DNA of 64,000 bases from DATKFM01 sp046154965 (GTDB lineage Bacteria; Pseudomonadota; Alphaproteobacteria; Dongiales; Dongiaceae). A model generated the notes under the pieces. The model was given only the letters and a program-made list of their open reading frames with translations, was not told the DNA's origin and did no database searches. Where the stretch lies: assembly GCA_046154965.1 (NCBI GenBank), contig JBJXDY010000061.1, positions 1-64,000 of the forward strand, written 5' to 3'. Of this stretch, positions 55,176 through 63,082 are shown piece after piece. A program made the translations under genes and the position numbers. Position 1 is the first letter of the stretch. Each line of letters opens with the position of its first letter.

Positions 55176-55458
55176 TTTACGCTGTAAGCAGCCATGCGCA
55201 TGGTGCATGGGATTCATATGACGGCATGCGCGTGACAACTGCGACATATTGACTCGCCCGCGGCGCGCTGCGTGAGAAACAATGTTGCATCAGCAGCTTC
55301 GCACTTATGTTTCAGCGCATCGTTGCTGCGGGACTCAACTTCGGTCGGCCGCCGGCGTCACAGAGACGTTGGAGGGGCCATTTATTTGCCACGAGTCGGC
55401 GATGTCATGGGGCGGATAATCAAAATCCTGCGGCAAGGCAGTTTGTAGGAGGAACATG

Positions 55459-55641
55459 ATGAAGCTGTTGAACAAGTCGCTGTTGTCGGCGCTGGCAATC
55501 GTCTCCCTGCTGGGCTTGGCGGCCTGCGGAGAAGAGAAGGAGGAAGGTGCGGCCTCCGGTACCACGGGCACGACAGAGCAACCCGCTGCCGGGACCACCG
55601 GTACGACAGGCACCACTGGAACAACAGGGACCAGCAACTAA
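55459..55641 (+). CDS. Small lipoprotein with Thr/Gly repeat tail
   Basis: A 60-residue protein. The lipoprotein signal ends LGLAAC, followed by an acidic EEKEEG and a low-complexity tail of GTT units. AGGAGGA lies five bases before the ATG at 55459; the ATG at 55456 is too close to it. The tail makes a flexible, probably unstructured peptide anchored in a membrane. A strong terminator follows. Upstream 280 bases hold no recognisable gene. Confidence 0.72.
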   Translation: MKLLNKSLLSALAIVSLLGLAACGEEKEEGAASGTTGTTEQPAAGTTGTTGTTGTTGTSN

Positions 55642-55689
55642 ACTTCAGTATCTGATGGCGAGAGTCGCTGCTCCGCCTGTCCATTGGCG

Positions 55690-55717
55690 AAGGGCGCCGG
55701 AGATCTCCGGCGCCCTT
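55690..55717 (+). terminator. Perfect intrinsic terminator
   Basis: A 28-base perfect palindrome (AAGGGCGCCGGAGA and its complement) followed by TTGTCTTT. It lies 48 bases after the small lipoprotein gene. Confidence 0.8.
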
Positions 55718-55755
55718 TGTCTTTCACGGCACGAATGAGAGTCGTGCCGCGGCGG

Positions 55756-56739
55756 TTAGAACATCGACTCGATAACGCGGTCGGGCGGCTTATGGCCGTC
55801 GGCGAAGGTCTTGATGTTGATGATCACCTTCTCGCCCATGTCGATGCGGCCTTCAATCGTTGCCGATCCCATATGGGGCAGCAGGACGACATTGTTCAAC
55901 CGCAGCAGCTTCGGATTCACCGCCGGCTCATGCTCGAACACGTCGAGGCCGGCGCCGGCGATCTCCGCGCGCTCGAGCATCCGCGTCAACGCATTCTCGT
56001 CGATCACCTCGCCGCGCGAGGTGTTGACGATATAGGCGTGGGGCTGCAGCAGCTTCAGCCGCCGCGCCGACAGCAGGTGGTAGGTGGCCGGCGTATGGGG
56101 ACAGTTGACGGAGATGATGTCCATGCGCGACAGCATCTGGTCCGGGCTTTCCCAATAGGTCGCCTCCAGCTCGCGCTCCAGATCGGGATGGACCCGGCGG
56201 CGGTTGTGGTAATGCACCGACAGGCCGAAACCGCGGGCGCGGCGCGCCACGGCGGTGCCGATGCGGCCCATGCCGATGATGCCCAGCCGTTTGCCCCAGA
56301 TGCGGTGGCCCAGCATCGAGGTGGGGCCCCAGCCCGTCCATTGGCCCGAGCGGATCAGCCGCTCGCCTTCGGCCAGCCGACGGGGCACGGCCAGGATCAG
56401 GGCCATGGTCATGTCGGCAGTGTCCTCGGTCAGGACGCCCGGCGTGTTGGTGACCGTGATATTGCGCTGCCGCGCCGTCTTGAGATCGATATGGTCGACG
56501 CCGGTGCCGAAGGAAGCAATCAGCTTCAGCCTGGGCCCGGCCTGGGATAGAATCGCCGCATCGATATGGTCGGTGACTGTCGGCACCAGCACGTCGGCGG
56601 CCTTGGCGGCCTCGATCAGCGCCGCCTGGGTCATCGGCCGGTCGTCCAGATTGAGCCGGGCCTCGAACAACTCCATCATCCGGGTTTCGATCGCGTCCGG
56701 CAGCTTCCGGGTCACGATCACGAGGGGTTTCTGCGCCAT
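55756..56739 (-). CDS. D-isomer 2-hydroxyacid dehydrogenase (GRHPR-like)
   Basis: A 327-residue NAD(P)-dependent enzyme. GIIGMGRIGTAVA is the nucleotide motif; VNTSRGEVIDENAL, VFEHEPAV and LLPHMGSAT supply the catalytic region with Glu and His. It most resembles glyoxylate/hydroxypyruvate reductases. The start at 56739 (MAQKPLVIV) is where similarity begins; a longer in-frame leader of low-complexity residues is probably not translated. Confidence 0.88.
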   Translation of the reverse strand: MAQKPLVIVTRKLPDAIETRMMELFEARLNLDDRPMTQAALIEAAKAADVLVPTVTDHIDAAILSQAGPRLKLIASFGTGVDHIDLKTARQRNITVTNTPGVLTEDTADMTMALILAVPRRLAEGERLIRSGQWTGWGPTSMLGHRIWGKRLGIIGMGRIGTAVARRARGFGLSVHYHNRRRVHPDLERELEATYWESPDQMLSRMDIISVNCPHTPATYHLLSARRLKLLQPHAYIVNTSRGEVIDENALTRMLERAEIAGAGLDVFEHEPAVNPKLLRLNNVVLLPHMGSATIEGRIDMGEKVIINIKTFADGHKPPDRVIESMF

Positions 56740-56929
56740 GGCTTGCACCGGCTGGAGTTGCGAAGGCGCCAATTCTGCGGCGCTTTGCGGGGGGTTCGCG
56801 TGCCATAGCAACTGGGGCTGGGCTTGTCCAGCACCGCCCCGGCGGCGGCCTCTGCGGCCCGCTGGCGCTTGACCATGAATCGGCAAACCGCTAGGTCAGC
56901 GGCGTGACCGGCGACATCAGGCGATACCG

Positions 56930-57448
56930 ATGAAGGCGATGGCGATCCTGCGCCGCTGGCGGAGTCTGGCCCTCCTGCTCGCCTTTGCAGCGCCGCCGCT
57001 TCCGGCCGCCGCCCAGTCGGCGGTGGGAACGGAAACCCAACTGCCGCTGCCCCGCTTCGTCTCCCTGCGCAGCAATGAGATCAACCTGCGCACCGGCCCC
57101 GGCTCGAACTATCCCATCGTCTGGATCTATCAGCGCCGCGGCATGCCGGTGGAGGTGGTGGCCGAGTTCGAATCCTGGCGCAAGATCCGCGACTGGCAGG
57201 GCACCGTCGGCTGGGTGCATCAGAGCATGCTGGACGGCCGCCGCGGCGCCCTGGTGATCGGCGGCGAGCGGATCCTGCGGCATGAGCCGGCGCCGGGCGC
57301 GCCCGGCGTGGCGCGGCTGCAGGCCGGCGTCATCGGACGCCTGACGGAGTGCGATGCGGATTGGTGCCGGCTGGAAACCGACAGCTACGAAGGCTGGCTC
57401 AAGCGCGACGAGTTCTGGGGTGTCTATCCCGGCGAAGCCATGGAATAG
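56930..57448 (+). CDS. Secreted bacterial SH3-domain protein
   Basis: A 172-residue protein with a signal peptide ending near PAAAQS. Two SH3-like units follow: NLRTGPGSNYPIVWIYQRRG with VGWVHQSMLDGRR, and a second with CDADWCRLETDSYEGWLKRDEFWGVYPGE. Such proteins bind peptidoglycan or partner enzymes in the periplasm. It is convergent with the DUF3501 gene. Confidence 0.87.
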   Translation: MKAMAILRRWRSLALLLAFAAPPLPAAAQSAVGTETQLPLPRFVSLRSNEINLRTGPGSNYPIVWIYQRRGMPVEVVAEFESWRKIRDWQGTVGWVHQSMLDGRRGALVIGGERILRHEPAPGAPGVARLQAGVIGRLTECDADWCRLETDSYEGWLKRDEFWGVYPGEAME

Positions 57449-57463
57449 GCGCACGCCCTTCCG

Positions 57464-58054
57464 TCAGTCGAAATCCTGCGCCAGGGCGGCCCGCGTCGCC
57501 TCCGGCAGGATGGCGATATGGCCATAGGCCGGATGGCTGACGCCCAGCGTCACCTCGATGCCATGCCGGCGGAACTTGCGGACCTGCTCGGGCGTGAAGG
57601 GAAAATGGATGAACTGCACCGACGAGGCCTTGCCGGCGGCATTGGTGCGGTCCATGTCCGCCTCCGGCACGCCGCGCACGGTTTCGCCGTCGAAGCGGAT
57701 GGAGACGGATTCCTCGACGCCGCCTAGCCTGGCGAGAAAGCTGCGGCGCTGCTTTTCGTCGTCGATCTCGAACATGACGGTGGCTATCAGCTCGCGGCCG
57801 TTGGGGATCAGGGGGTTGTAGGCCCGCAACTCGTCGTCGATCTGCGCCTCGCCGCCCTTTTCAATGTAGAGCATCTCATGAACCTGATGCCACATGCTGT
57901 CATAGTTCTCGAAATGGAAGGTGGCATAGGGGCCGACATGCAGCCGGCGGTTGCGCTTTGCCGCCACCAGGGCCTGGCGCCGGTCCTTGCGCACCTTGGC
58001 ATATTCAGGGATCGGCATCAGGTCGCCGCGGGTGATTTCGTGTTTCATGGCCAT
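57464..58054 (-). CDS. DUF3501-family protein
   Basis: A 196-residue protein with no known activity. ARKDRR-like KVRKDRRQALVAAKRNRRLHVGP in outline and YDSMWHQVHEMLYIEKGG match DUF3501. The gene travels with a GlpC-like Fe-S oxidoreductase and rubrerythrin, as it does here (17 bases after that gene), suggesting a shared role in redox or peroxide handling. The ATG at 58054 or 58048 could be the start. Confidence 0.82.
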   Translation of the reverse strand: MAMKHEITRGDLMPIPEYAKVRKDRRQALVAAKRNRRLHVGPYATFHFENYDSMWHQVHEMLYIEKGGEAQIDDELRAYNPLIPNGRELIATVMFEIDDEKQRRSFLARLGGVEESVSIRFDGETVRGVPEADMDRTNAAGKASSVQFIHFPFTPEQVRKFRRHGIEVTLGVSHPAYGHIAILPEATRAALAQDFD

Positions 58055-58071
58055 CAATGCGTTCACTCCGT

Positions 58072-59409
58072 TCAAAGCCCGTAGGCGCGCGCCAGGATTT
58101 CGATCGGATGCCGGCTGGCGGCCGGCGCCGGTTTTTCCGACGGCAGCTTTTCCATGCCCTGCTGGATATGCAGGCCGGCCAGCGGGCATTCCGAGGCAAG
58201 ATACTTTCTCCCCGAATCCCGGGCCGAGCGCGCCACCGGCTTGCCGACCTTCAGCGCCGTCTCGAAGTTGCCCTTCAGCACGCCCCAGGAGCCGCCATGA
58301 CCGGAGCAGCGCTCGATCACCTGGAGATCGGCGCCGGGGATCAAACGCAGCATTTCCGCGCCTTTCTGGCCCATATTCTGCGCCCGGGCGTGGCAGGCGA
58401 CATGCAGGGCGACGCCGCCGTCAAGCTGCTTCAGGCCGGGCGCCATACCCTCGCGCTTGCTGATATCCACCACGTACTCGGTGATATCGAAGGTGGCGTC
58501 GGAAAGCCGCTTCACCGCCGGATCCCTGGTTTCGATCAGCGGCCATTCGAATTTCAGCATGAGGGCGCAAGAAGGCACCAAGGCGACCACGTCATAGCCC
58601 TTGTCGATCCAGGGCGCGAGTTCGGCGCTGACGCGGCGGGCATTCCCGGCGACCCGTGCGAGATCGCCATGCTCCAATTGCGGCATGCCGCAGCAGCCGG
58701 GATAGACGACCTCGGTCTCGACGCCGTTCTTGGCCAGCACCGCCCGGGCGGCGAGACCGATCGACGGCAGGTTGTAGTTGCCGTAGCAGGTGGCGTAGAT
58801 GACCGCCTTGCGGCCATAGGCCGGCGCCTGCTTGTTGACTTCGGGCTTTTCGGCGCGCGCCTGCCGCATCAGGGTCTTGCGGTTGAAGGCCGGCAGCGCC
58901 GCGTTGCGGTCCACATGGGCGATCTTCTCCATCGCCGGGCGGGTCAGCTTGTTATCGGTCGCTGTGGCCCAATTCGCCAGCGGCGCCAGAGCAGAGCCCA
59001 GCTTGCCGTTGCGGTCGGTTTCCGTGAGCTGCTTTTCCATGACAGCCAGCTTGCCCTGGCGCAGCTCGGCCGCGCGGTAGCGCAGCATCAGATGGGGGAA
59101 ATCGAGATTGAATTCGTGGGGCGGCACGTACGGGCATTTGGTCATGAAGCACATGTCGCAGAGCGTGCAGGCATCGACGACCGGCTTGAAGTCCTTGCTG
59201 TCGACCTTGTCCAGCTCGCCGCTTTCCGACTGGTCGATCAGGTCGAACAGCTTGGGAAAGCTGTCGCAGAGATTGAAGCAGCGGCGACAACCGTGGCAGA
59301 TATCGAAGACGCGGCGCATCTCCGCATCGAGCTTCCCGGCGTCGCAGAAATCGGGGTCTTCCCAGTCGATGGGATGACGGGTGGGAGCGTCGAGACTGCC
59401 TTCGCGCAT
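58072..59409 (-). CDS. GlpC/heterodisulfide-reductase-like Fe-S oxidoreductase
   Basis: A 445-residue protein. Two 4Fe-4S motifs sit near the N-terminus: CHGCRRCFNLCDSFP and CTLCDMCFMTKCPYVP. Two CCG-type cysteine-rich domains follow (VYPGCCGMPQ and ERCSGHGGSWG). It probably transfers electrons, perhaps with rubrerythrin. Not GlpC itself, since no glpA/glpB is near. Confidence 0.87.
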   Translation of the reverse strand: MREGSLDAPTRHPIDWEDPDFCDAGKLDAEMRRVFDICHGCRRCFNLCDSFPKLFDLIDQSESGELDKVDSKDFKPVVDACTLCDMCFMTKCPYVPPHEFNLDFPHLMLRYRAAELRQGKLAVMEKQLTETDRNGKLGSALAPLANWATATDNKLTRPAMEKIAHVDRNAALPAFNRKTLMRQARAEKPEVNKQAPAYGRKAVIYATCYGNYNLPSIGLAARAVLAKNGVETEVVYPGCCGMPQLEHGDLARVAGNARRVSAELAPWIDKGYDVVALVPSCALMLKFEWPLIETRDPAVKRLSDATFDITEYVVDISKREGMAPGLKQLDGGVALHVACHARAQNMGQKGAEMLRLIPGADLQVIERCSGHGGSWGVLKGNFETALKVGKPVARSARDSGRKYLASECPLAGLHIQQGMEKLPSEKPAPAASRHPIEILARAYGL

Positions 59410-59558
59410 CTTCTTGCGGCCTATGCCCGCCGCGCCTAAGGCCCAAACGCACAGCTTAGACGCAATGGGAGTGGGGGTACCTGTGATGGAACCGGGGCGG
59501 CCCGGCGATGCGCGCCGCCCCGATGGAAGCGATGCCGGCGGAATAGATTCCGCGTGGA

Positions 59559-59981
59559 TCAGCTCAGCGTCTGCAGCGCCTTCTGGAAACGCCCGGCGTG
59601 GGACTTCTCCGCCTTCGCCAGCGTCTCGAACCAGTCGGCGATCTCGTCGAAGCCTTCATCGCGCGCGGTGCGCGCCATGCCCGGATACATGTCGGTGTAT
59701 TCGTGCGTCTCGCCGGCAATGGCCGCCTTCAGATTCAGGTCGGTGGCGCCGATCGGCTCGCCCGTGGCGGGATCGCCAACGGATTCCATGAACTCCAGAT
59801 GCCCGTGGGCATGGCCGGTCTCGCCTTCCGCGGTGGAGCGGAACACCGCGGCCACATCGTTGTAGCCTTCGACGTCGGCCTTCTGGGCGAAATACAGATA
59901 ACGGCGGTTCGCTTGGCTTTCGCCGGCGAAAGCGGCCTTCAAGTTATCAAGGGTCTTGGTGCTCTTGAGCGATTTCATCAT
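59559..59981 (-). CDS. Rubrerythrin family protein
   Basis: A 140-residue four-helix diiron protein. The ligand motifs are FAGESQANRRYLYF, FRSTAEGETGHAHGH and AGETHEYTDMYPGMA with EKSHAGRF. The usual C-terminal rubredoxin domain is absent, so it needs another electron donor; the GlpC-like neighbour is the obvious candidate. The start at 59981 follows GAGGGAG. It is preceded by an Irr-type palindrome. Confidence 0.92.
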   Translation of the reverse strand: MMKSLKSTKTLDNLKAAFAGESQANRRYLYFAQKADVEGYNDVAAVFRSTAEGETGHAHGHLEFMESVGDPATGEPIGATDLNLKAAIAGETHEYTDMYPGMARTARDEGFDEIADWFETLAKAEKSHAGRFQKALQTLS

Positions 59982-60065
59982 TGGTCTCCCTCGCAACATG
60001 CTGATGACGGGGCGAATGCATCCGCTTGCCTGCGGACGTGGCTTTATGAACTCACTGCCGTCGCT

Positions 60066-60094
60066 AATCTGCGATTCCGCCAACGCCTTGTCAA
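60066..60094 (-). promoter_or_regulatory. Putative rubrerythrin promoter
   Basis: Minus strand: consensus TTGACA (60094-60089), 17 bases, CAGATT (60071-60066). The -35 touches the Irr-like palindrome. Confidence 0.5.
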
Positions 60095-60118
60095 TAGATT
60101 AGAGCAAGTCTAATCTAT
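60094..60118. promoter_or_regulatory. Putative Irr-binding palindrome (iron control element)
   Basis: A perfect 10-bp inverted repeat, ATAGATTAGA-N5-TCTAATCTAT. Its core TTAGA-N5-TCTAA fits the iron control element bound by Irr in alphaproteobacteria. It abuts the rubrerythrin promoter and sits just after the irr gene, so Irr probably regulates rubrerythrin by iron or haem status. Confidence 0.65.
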
Positions 60119-60147
60119 GACGCATTGATTTGTAATTGAAGTCAGAA

Positions 60148-60558
60148 CTAGCGCTTTAAACGGACGATCACGTCAACGCGGCTGATCTTCGCGCCTGATG
60201 GCGGCGGCGGCAGCCGGCTCAGCTCCACCTGTTCGCCCGGGATATCCGCGAGCTCGCCCGTATCCTCGTCGAAGAAATGATGATGGTCGCCGATGTTGGT
60301 GTCGAAGTAGGAGCGGCCGGGCTCCACCACCACTTCCCGCAGCATGCCCAGCGAGGTGAATTGGTGCAGCGTGTTGTAGACCGTGGCCAGCGACAGCCGC
60401 ACGTTCGATGACGCCGCTTCCTGATGCAGCTGCTCCGCCGTGACATGGCGGTCGCCCCTATCATAGAGCAGGCGCGCCAATGCCAACCGCTGCCGCGTCG
60501 GGCGCAGGCCCGCGGACTTCAGGCGGTCAATGGCGGGAGCATAGGGGCGCAGATTCAT
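60148..60558 (-). CDS. irr: Iron response regulator, Fur family (Irr)
   Basis: A 136-residue Fur-family protein. The winged helix reads RPTRQRLALARLLYDRGDRHV in outline and LSLATVYNTLHQF. The Irr-type haem/metal motif is GDHHHFFDEDTGELADIP. Irr represses or activates iron and haem genes according to haem availability. No Cys zinc site of the Fur kind is seen. The next gene downstream is rubrerythrin. Confidence 0.88.
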   Translation of the reverse strand: MNLRPYAPAIDRLKSAGLRPTRQRLALARLLYDRGDRHVTAEQLHQEAASSNVRLSLATVYNTLHQFTSLGMLREVVVEPGRSYFDTNIGDHHHFFDEDTGELADIPGEQVELSRLPPPPSGAKISRVDVIVRLKR

Positions 60559-60625
60559 GATTCATCCTTGCGGCGATCAGTACCAAGCGCAGAGTAATCC
60601 AAGACAAATCAGAAATAAAGGTGAA

Positions 60626-60647
60626 AATTCAGATCGTTAACTGAATT
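60626..60647. promoter_or_regulatory. Inverted repeat upstream of irr
   Basis: AATTCAG, eight bases, CTGAATT, 68 bases before the irr start in an AT-rich part of the 252-base gap. It differs from the TTAGA motif of the Irr box. It may be an operator for irr; no other feature was seen in the gap. Confidence 0.35.
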
Positions 60648-60810
60648 GTTGGAGAAATTGTAAGGGCTTGGCGCGATCCGGGAGTCGCCGAACTGAAAGC
60701 ATCTCCCTATCTGCGGGAATGCGCCGGTCGGACCTGTTCCAGAACCGACGATGGATGCCCGGGCCGCGCCCGGCGCCGGGTCTGCCGCGGCCCGGCCGGG
60801 CAATCGCCTA

Positions 60811-62211
60811 TCAATCGCCGGTCGCGATGCGATCGACGAGCTGTTTCACTGTGGGAATGAAACCGTTGCTGTAGAAGGGGTCATCCTTGAAACGATAGGC
60901 ATTATGTCCGGCGAACATCAGCTGATCCTCCGTCTGGGTGGAGTGGCTGATCTCCTGCAGCGTCTTCTGGATGCAATAGGAACGGGGGTCCGCCTTCTTG
61001 CCGGTGCTGCTTTCCTCGTTCTGCGCCCAGTTAGAAAACAGGCAGGCGCTGAGGCAGCCCATGCAGTTCACCTGGTCGTTCAGGATTTCCCGCGATTTCG
61101 GCAGGGTGACGAAGATCAGCGTCGATTCCGGCGTGCGCATCGCCTCGGTGAAGCCCTTGGCGACCCACTCCTCCGCCCGCAGCCGGTCGGCCGCCGTGAG
61201 ATAGACCAGACGGCCGCGCGCACCCACCGGAAATGGCCAGACATGTTCGCCAACGGGCGCTTGGCTGTAGGCGACCTGCCGCTCGTTGCGCTCCCGCAGT
61301 TCCTGGATGAAAGGATTATTGACCGCCGATGAGTAGAATCCGGTGGGGCTGTAGCGGTTCAGGAAGACGTCGCCCTCTTTGAGGGTCAGCAGCCGCTGTT
61401 TCCAGGCATCGGAGATCGGGCTTTCCTGGGTCAGCAGCGGCCGGGTGCCGAACTGGAACGCCACCGGCCCCAGCTCGGGGTTGTCGATCCATTCCGCCCA
61501 TTCGCGCAGGAACCAGACGCCGCCGGCCATGAAGATCGGCGTCGCGGCCAGGCCGCACTCGTCGCGCATGGTGCGCCTGAGTTCGGCGACGCGGGGCAGG
61601 GGCGGTTCCGGCTTGGTGGGGTCTTCGCTGTTGGAAAGGCCGTTATGCCCGCCCGCCAGCCACGGATCTTCGTACACCACGCCGCCCAAGAGATCGCGGA
61701 ACTTGTGATAGGCGCGCTTCCATAGGGCGCGGAAGGCGCGAGCGGAAGACACGATCGGATAATAGTGGATCCCGTATTGGGCGCAGATCTCGGCGATGCG
61801 GTAGGGCATGCCGGCGCCGCAGGTGACGCCATGGATCAGTCCCTTGGCGCCTTCCAGCACGCCATGAAGCACCCGCTCCGACGCCGCCATTTCCCAAAGC
61901 ACGTTCATATGGATGCGACCGCGGCCGCCGGACATCTCATGGGCGATGCGCGCCTGCTGGATGCCGCCGCGGATGGCGTAGATCACCAGCTCTTCGTGGC
62001 GTTCCCTGCGGGTGCGGCCATGGTAGTCCTGGGGGATCAGCTTGCCATCAGCGTCATAGGAATCGGCGTTCACGCCGGAGAAGGTGCCGACGCCACCGGA
62101 GTCGGCCCAGGCGCCCGAACTCTCGCCATTGGAGACGGAGATGCCCTTGCCGCCTTCGACCAGCGGCAGGACTTCCTTTCCGGAAATGATGACGGGATTG
62201 AGAGCTTTCAT
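60811..62211 (-). CDS. Nitronate monooxygenase/2-nitropropane dioxygenase-family protein
   Basis: A 466-residue FMN-dependent TIM-barrel protein. GGVGTFSGVNAD, HGVTCGAGMPYRIA and TPIFMAGGVWFLREW follow the family outline. It is longer than classical enzymes (about 330-350 residues), with a C-terminal extension holding CMGCLSACLF, a possible Cys-based metal site. The substrate is unknown. The start at 62211 (MKALNPV) fits the family. Confidence 0.82.
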   Translation of the reverse strand: MKALNPVIISGKEVLPLVEGGKGISVSNGESSGAWADSGGVGTFSGVNADSYDADGKLIPQDYHGRTRRERHEELVIYAIRGGIQQARIAHEMSGGRGRIHMNVLWEMAASERVLHGVLEGAKGLIHGVTCGAGMPYRIAEICAQYGIHYYPIVSSARAFRALWKRAYHKFRDLLGGVVYEDPWLAGGHNGLSNSEDPTKPEPPLPRVAELRRTMRDECGLAATPIFMAGGVWFLREWAEWIDNPELGPVAFQFGTRPLLTQESPISDAWKQRLLTLKEGDVFLNRYSPTGFYSSAVNNPFIQELRERNERQVAYSQAPVGEHVWPFPVGARGRLVYLTAADRLRAEEWVAKGFTEAMRTPESTLIFVTLPKSREILNDQVNCMGCLSACLFSNWAQNEESSTGKKADPRSYCIQKTLQEISHSTQTEDQLMFAGHNAYRFKDDPFYSNGFIPTVKQLVDRIATGD

Positions 62212-62326
62212 ACGCCTGTTTTGATTCCCTTCAGCCGATGATCCGGGATACCAGCCTATATAGGCAAGACCGGATCGCTGCGCCACAACCTATACTTAGC
62301 TCGATAAGCGCGAATCTTCACGCGAC

Positions 62327-63079
62327 TTAGACTGCCGCCAGGATGCGATCGGGTGCATCGGAAATGATGCACTGCACACCAAATGCCATCAACTCGCGAG
62401 CCCGCGCCGGCTCGTTGACCGTATAGACCGCCAGGCCATAGCCCAGGCCGCGGATCTCCGCGGCCCAGGGCGCCGTCATGTTGTGCTGGCTGCAATGCAC
62501 GGTCGTACAGGCGAGGTCGCGAGCGTCCCGCTTCCAGGTCGGCAAGCCGTCCTCATAGAGCAGCAGGCCCCGGGGCAGGGCGGGCGCCTTGGCTTTCACG
62601 GCAGCGAGGCTCGCCGGCTTGAAGCTGGAGATCAGCGGCGGCGGCCGGCGGGCCGGCCACTGCTCTTCGATCAGCGCCACGGCCCGTTCGGCCGTCTCCA
62701 CCTCGCGGCCGGGGCAGGGCTTGATCTCGATATTGGCGCCAAGACCCAGATCCCGCACCAGCTCGAGCGCCTCGCGGAAACTTGGCACATGGGCGCCGGC
62801 GAACCGGAGCGCAAACCACGACCCCGCATCCAGGCGGCGGGTGCCGTCGAAGCCGGCGGCCGCCACCGGACCATGGCCGTTGGTGGTGCGGTCGAGATCG
62901 TCATCGTGAAAGACGATGGGCACACCGTCGGCGGTCAGCTTGACGTCGAATTCCACCCAGCCGACGCCGCGCCGCGCCGCCTCGCGAAGACTTTCAAGGG
63001 TGTTCTCCGGCGCATAAGCCGCGGCGCCGCGGTGGCCCGCCACTTTCGGCAGGGCTACCGGTGTTGCCTGCGTCCTCAC
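62327..63079 (-). CDS. Glycerophosphodiester phosphodiesterase
   Basis: A 250-residue GDPD-fold enzyme. VAGHRGAAAYAPENTLES carries the catalytic HRG and Glu, and WVEFDVKLTADGVPIVFHDD holds the metal site. It splits glycerophosphodiesters to glycerol 3-phosphate. It lacks a signal peptide and looks like the cytoplasmic UgpQ type. It lies three bases after pnp. Confidence 0.92.
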   Translation of the reverse strand: MRTQATPVALPKVAGHRGAAAYAPENTLESLREAARRGVGWVEFDVKLTADGVPIVFHDDDLDRTTNGHGPVAAAGFDGTRRLDAGSWFALRFAGAHVPSFREALELVRDLGLGANIEIKPCPGREVETAERAVALIEEQWPARRPPPLISSFKPASLAAVKAKAPALPRGLLLYEDGLPTWKRDARDLACTTVHCSQHNMTAPWAAEIRGLGYGLAVYTVNEPARARELMAFGVQCIISDAPDRILAAV

Positions 63080-63082
63080 GGA

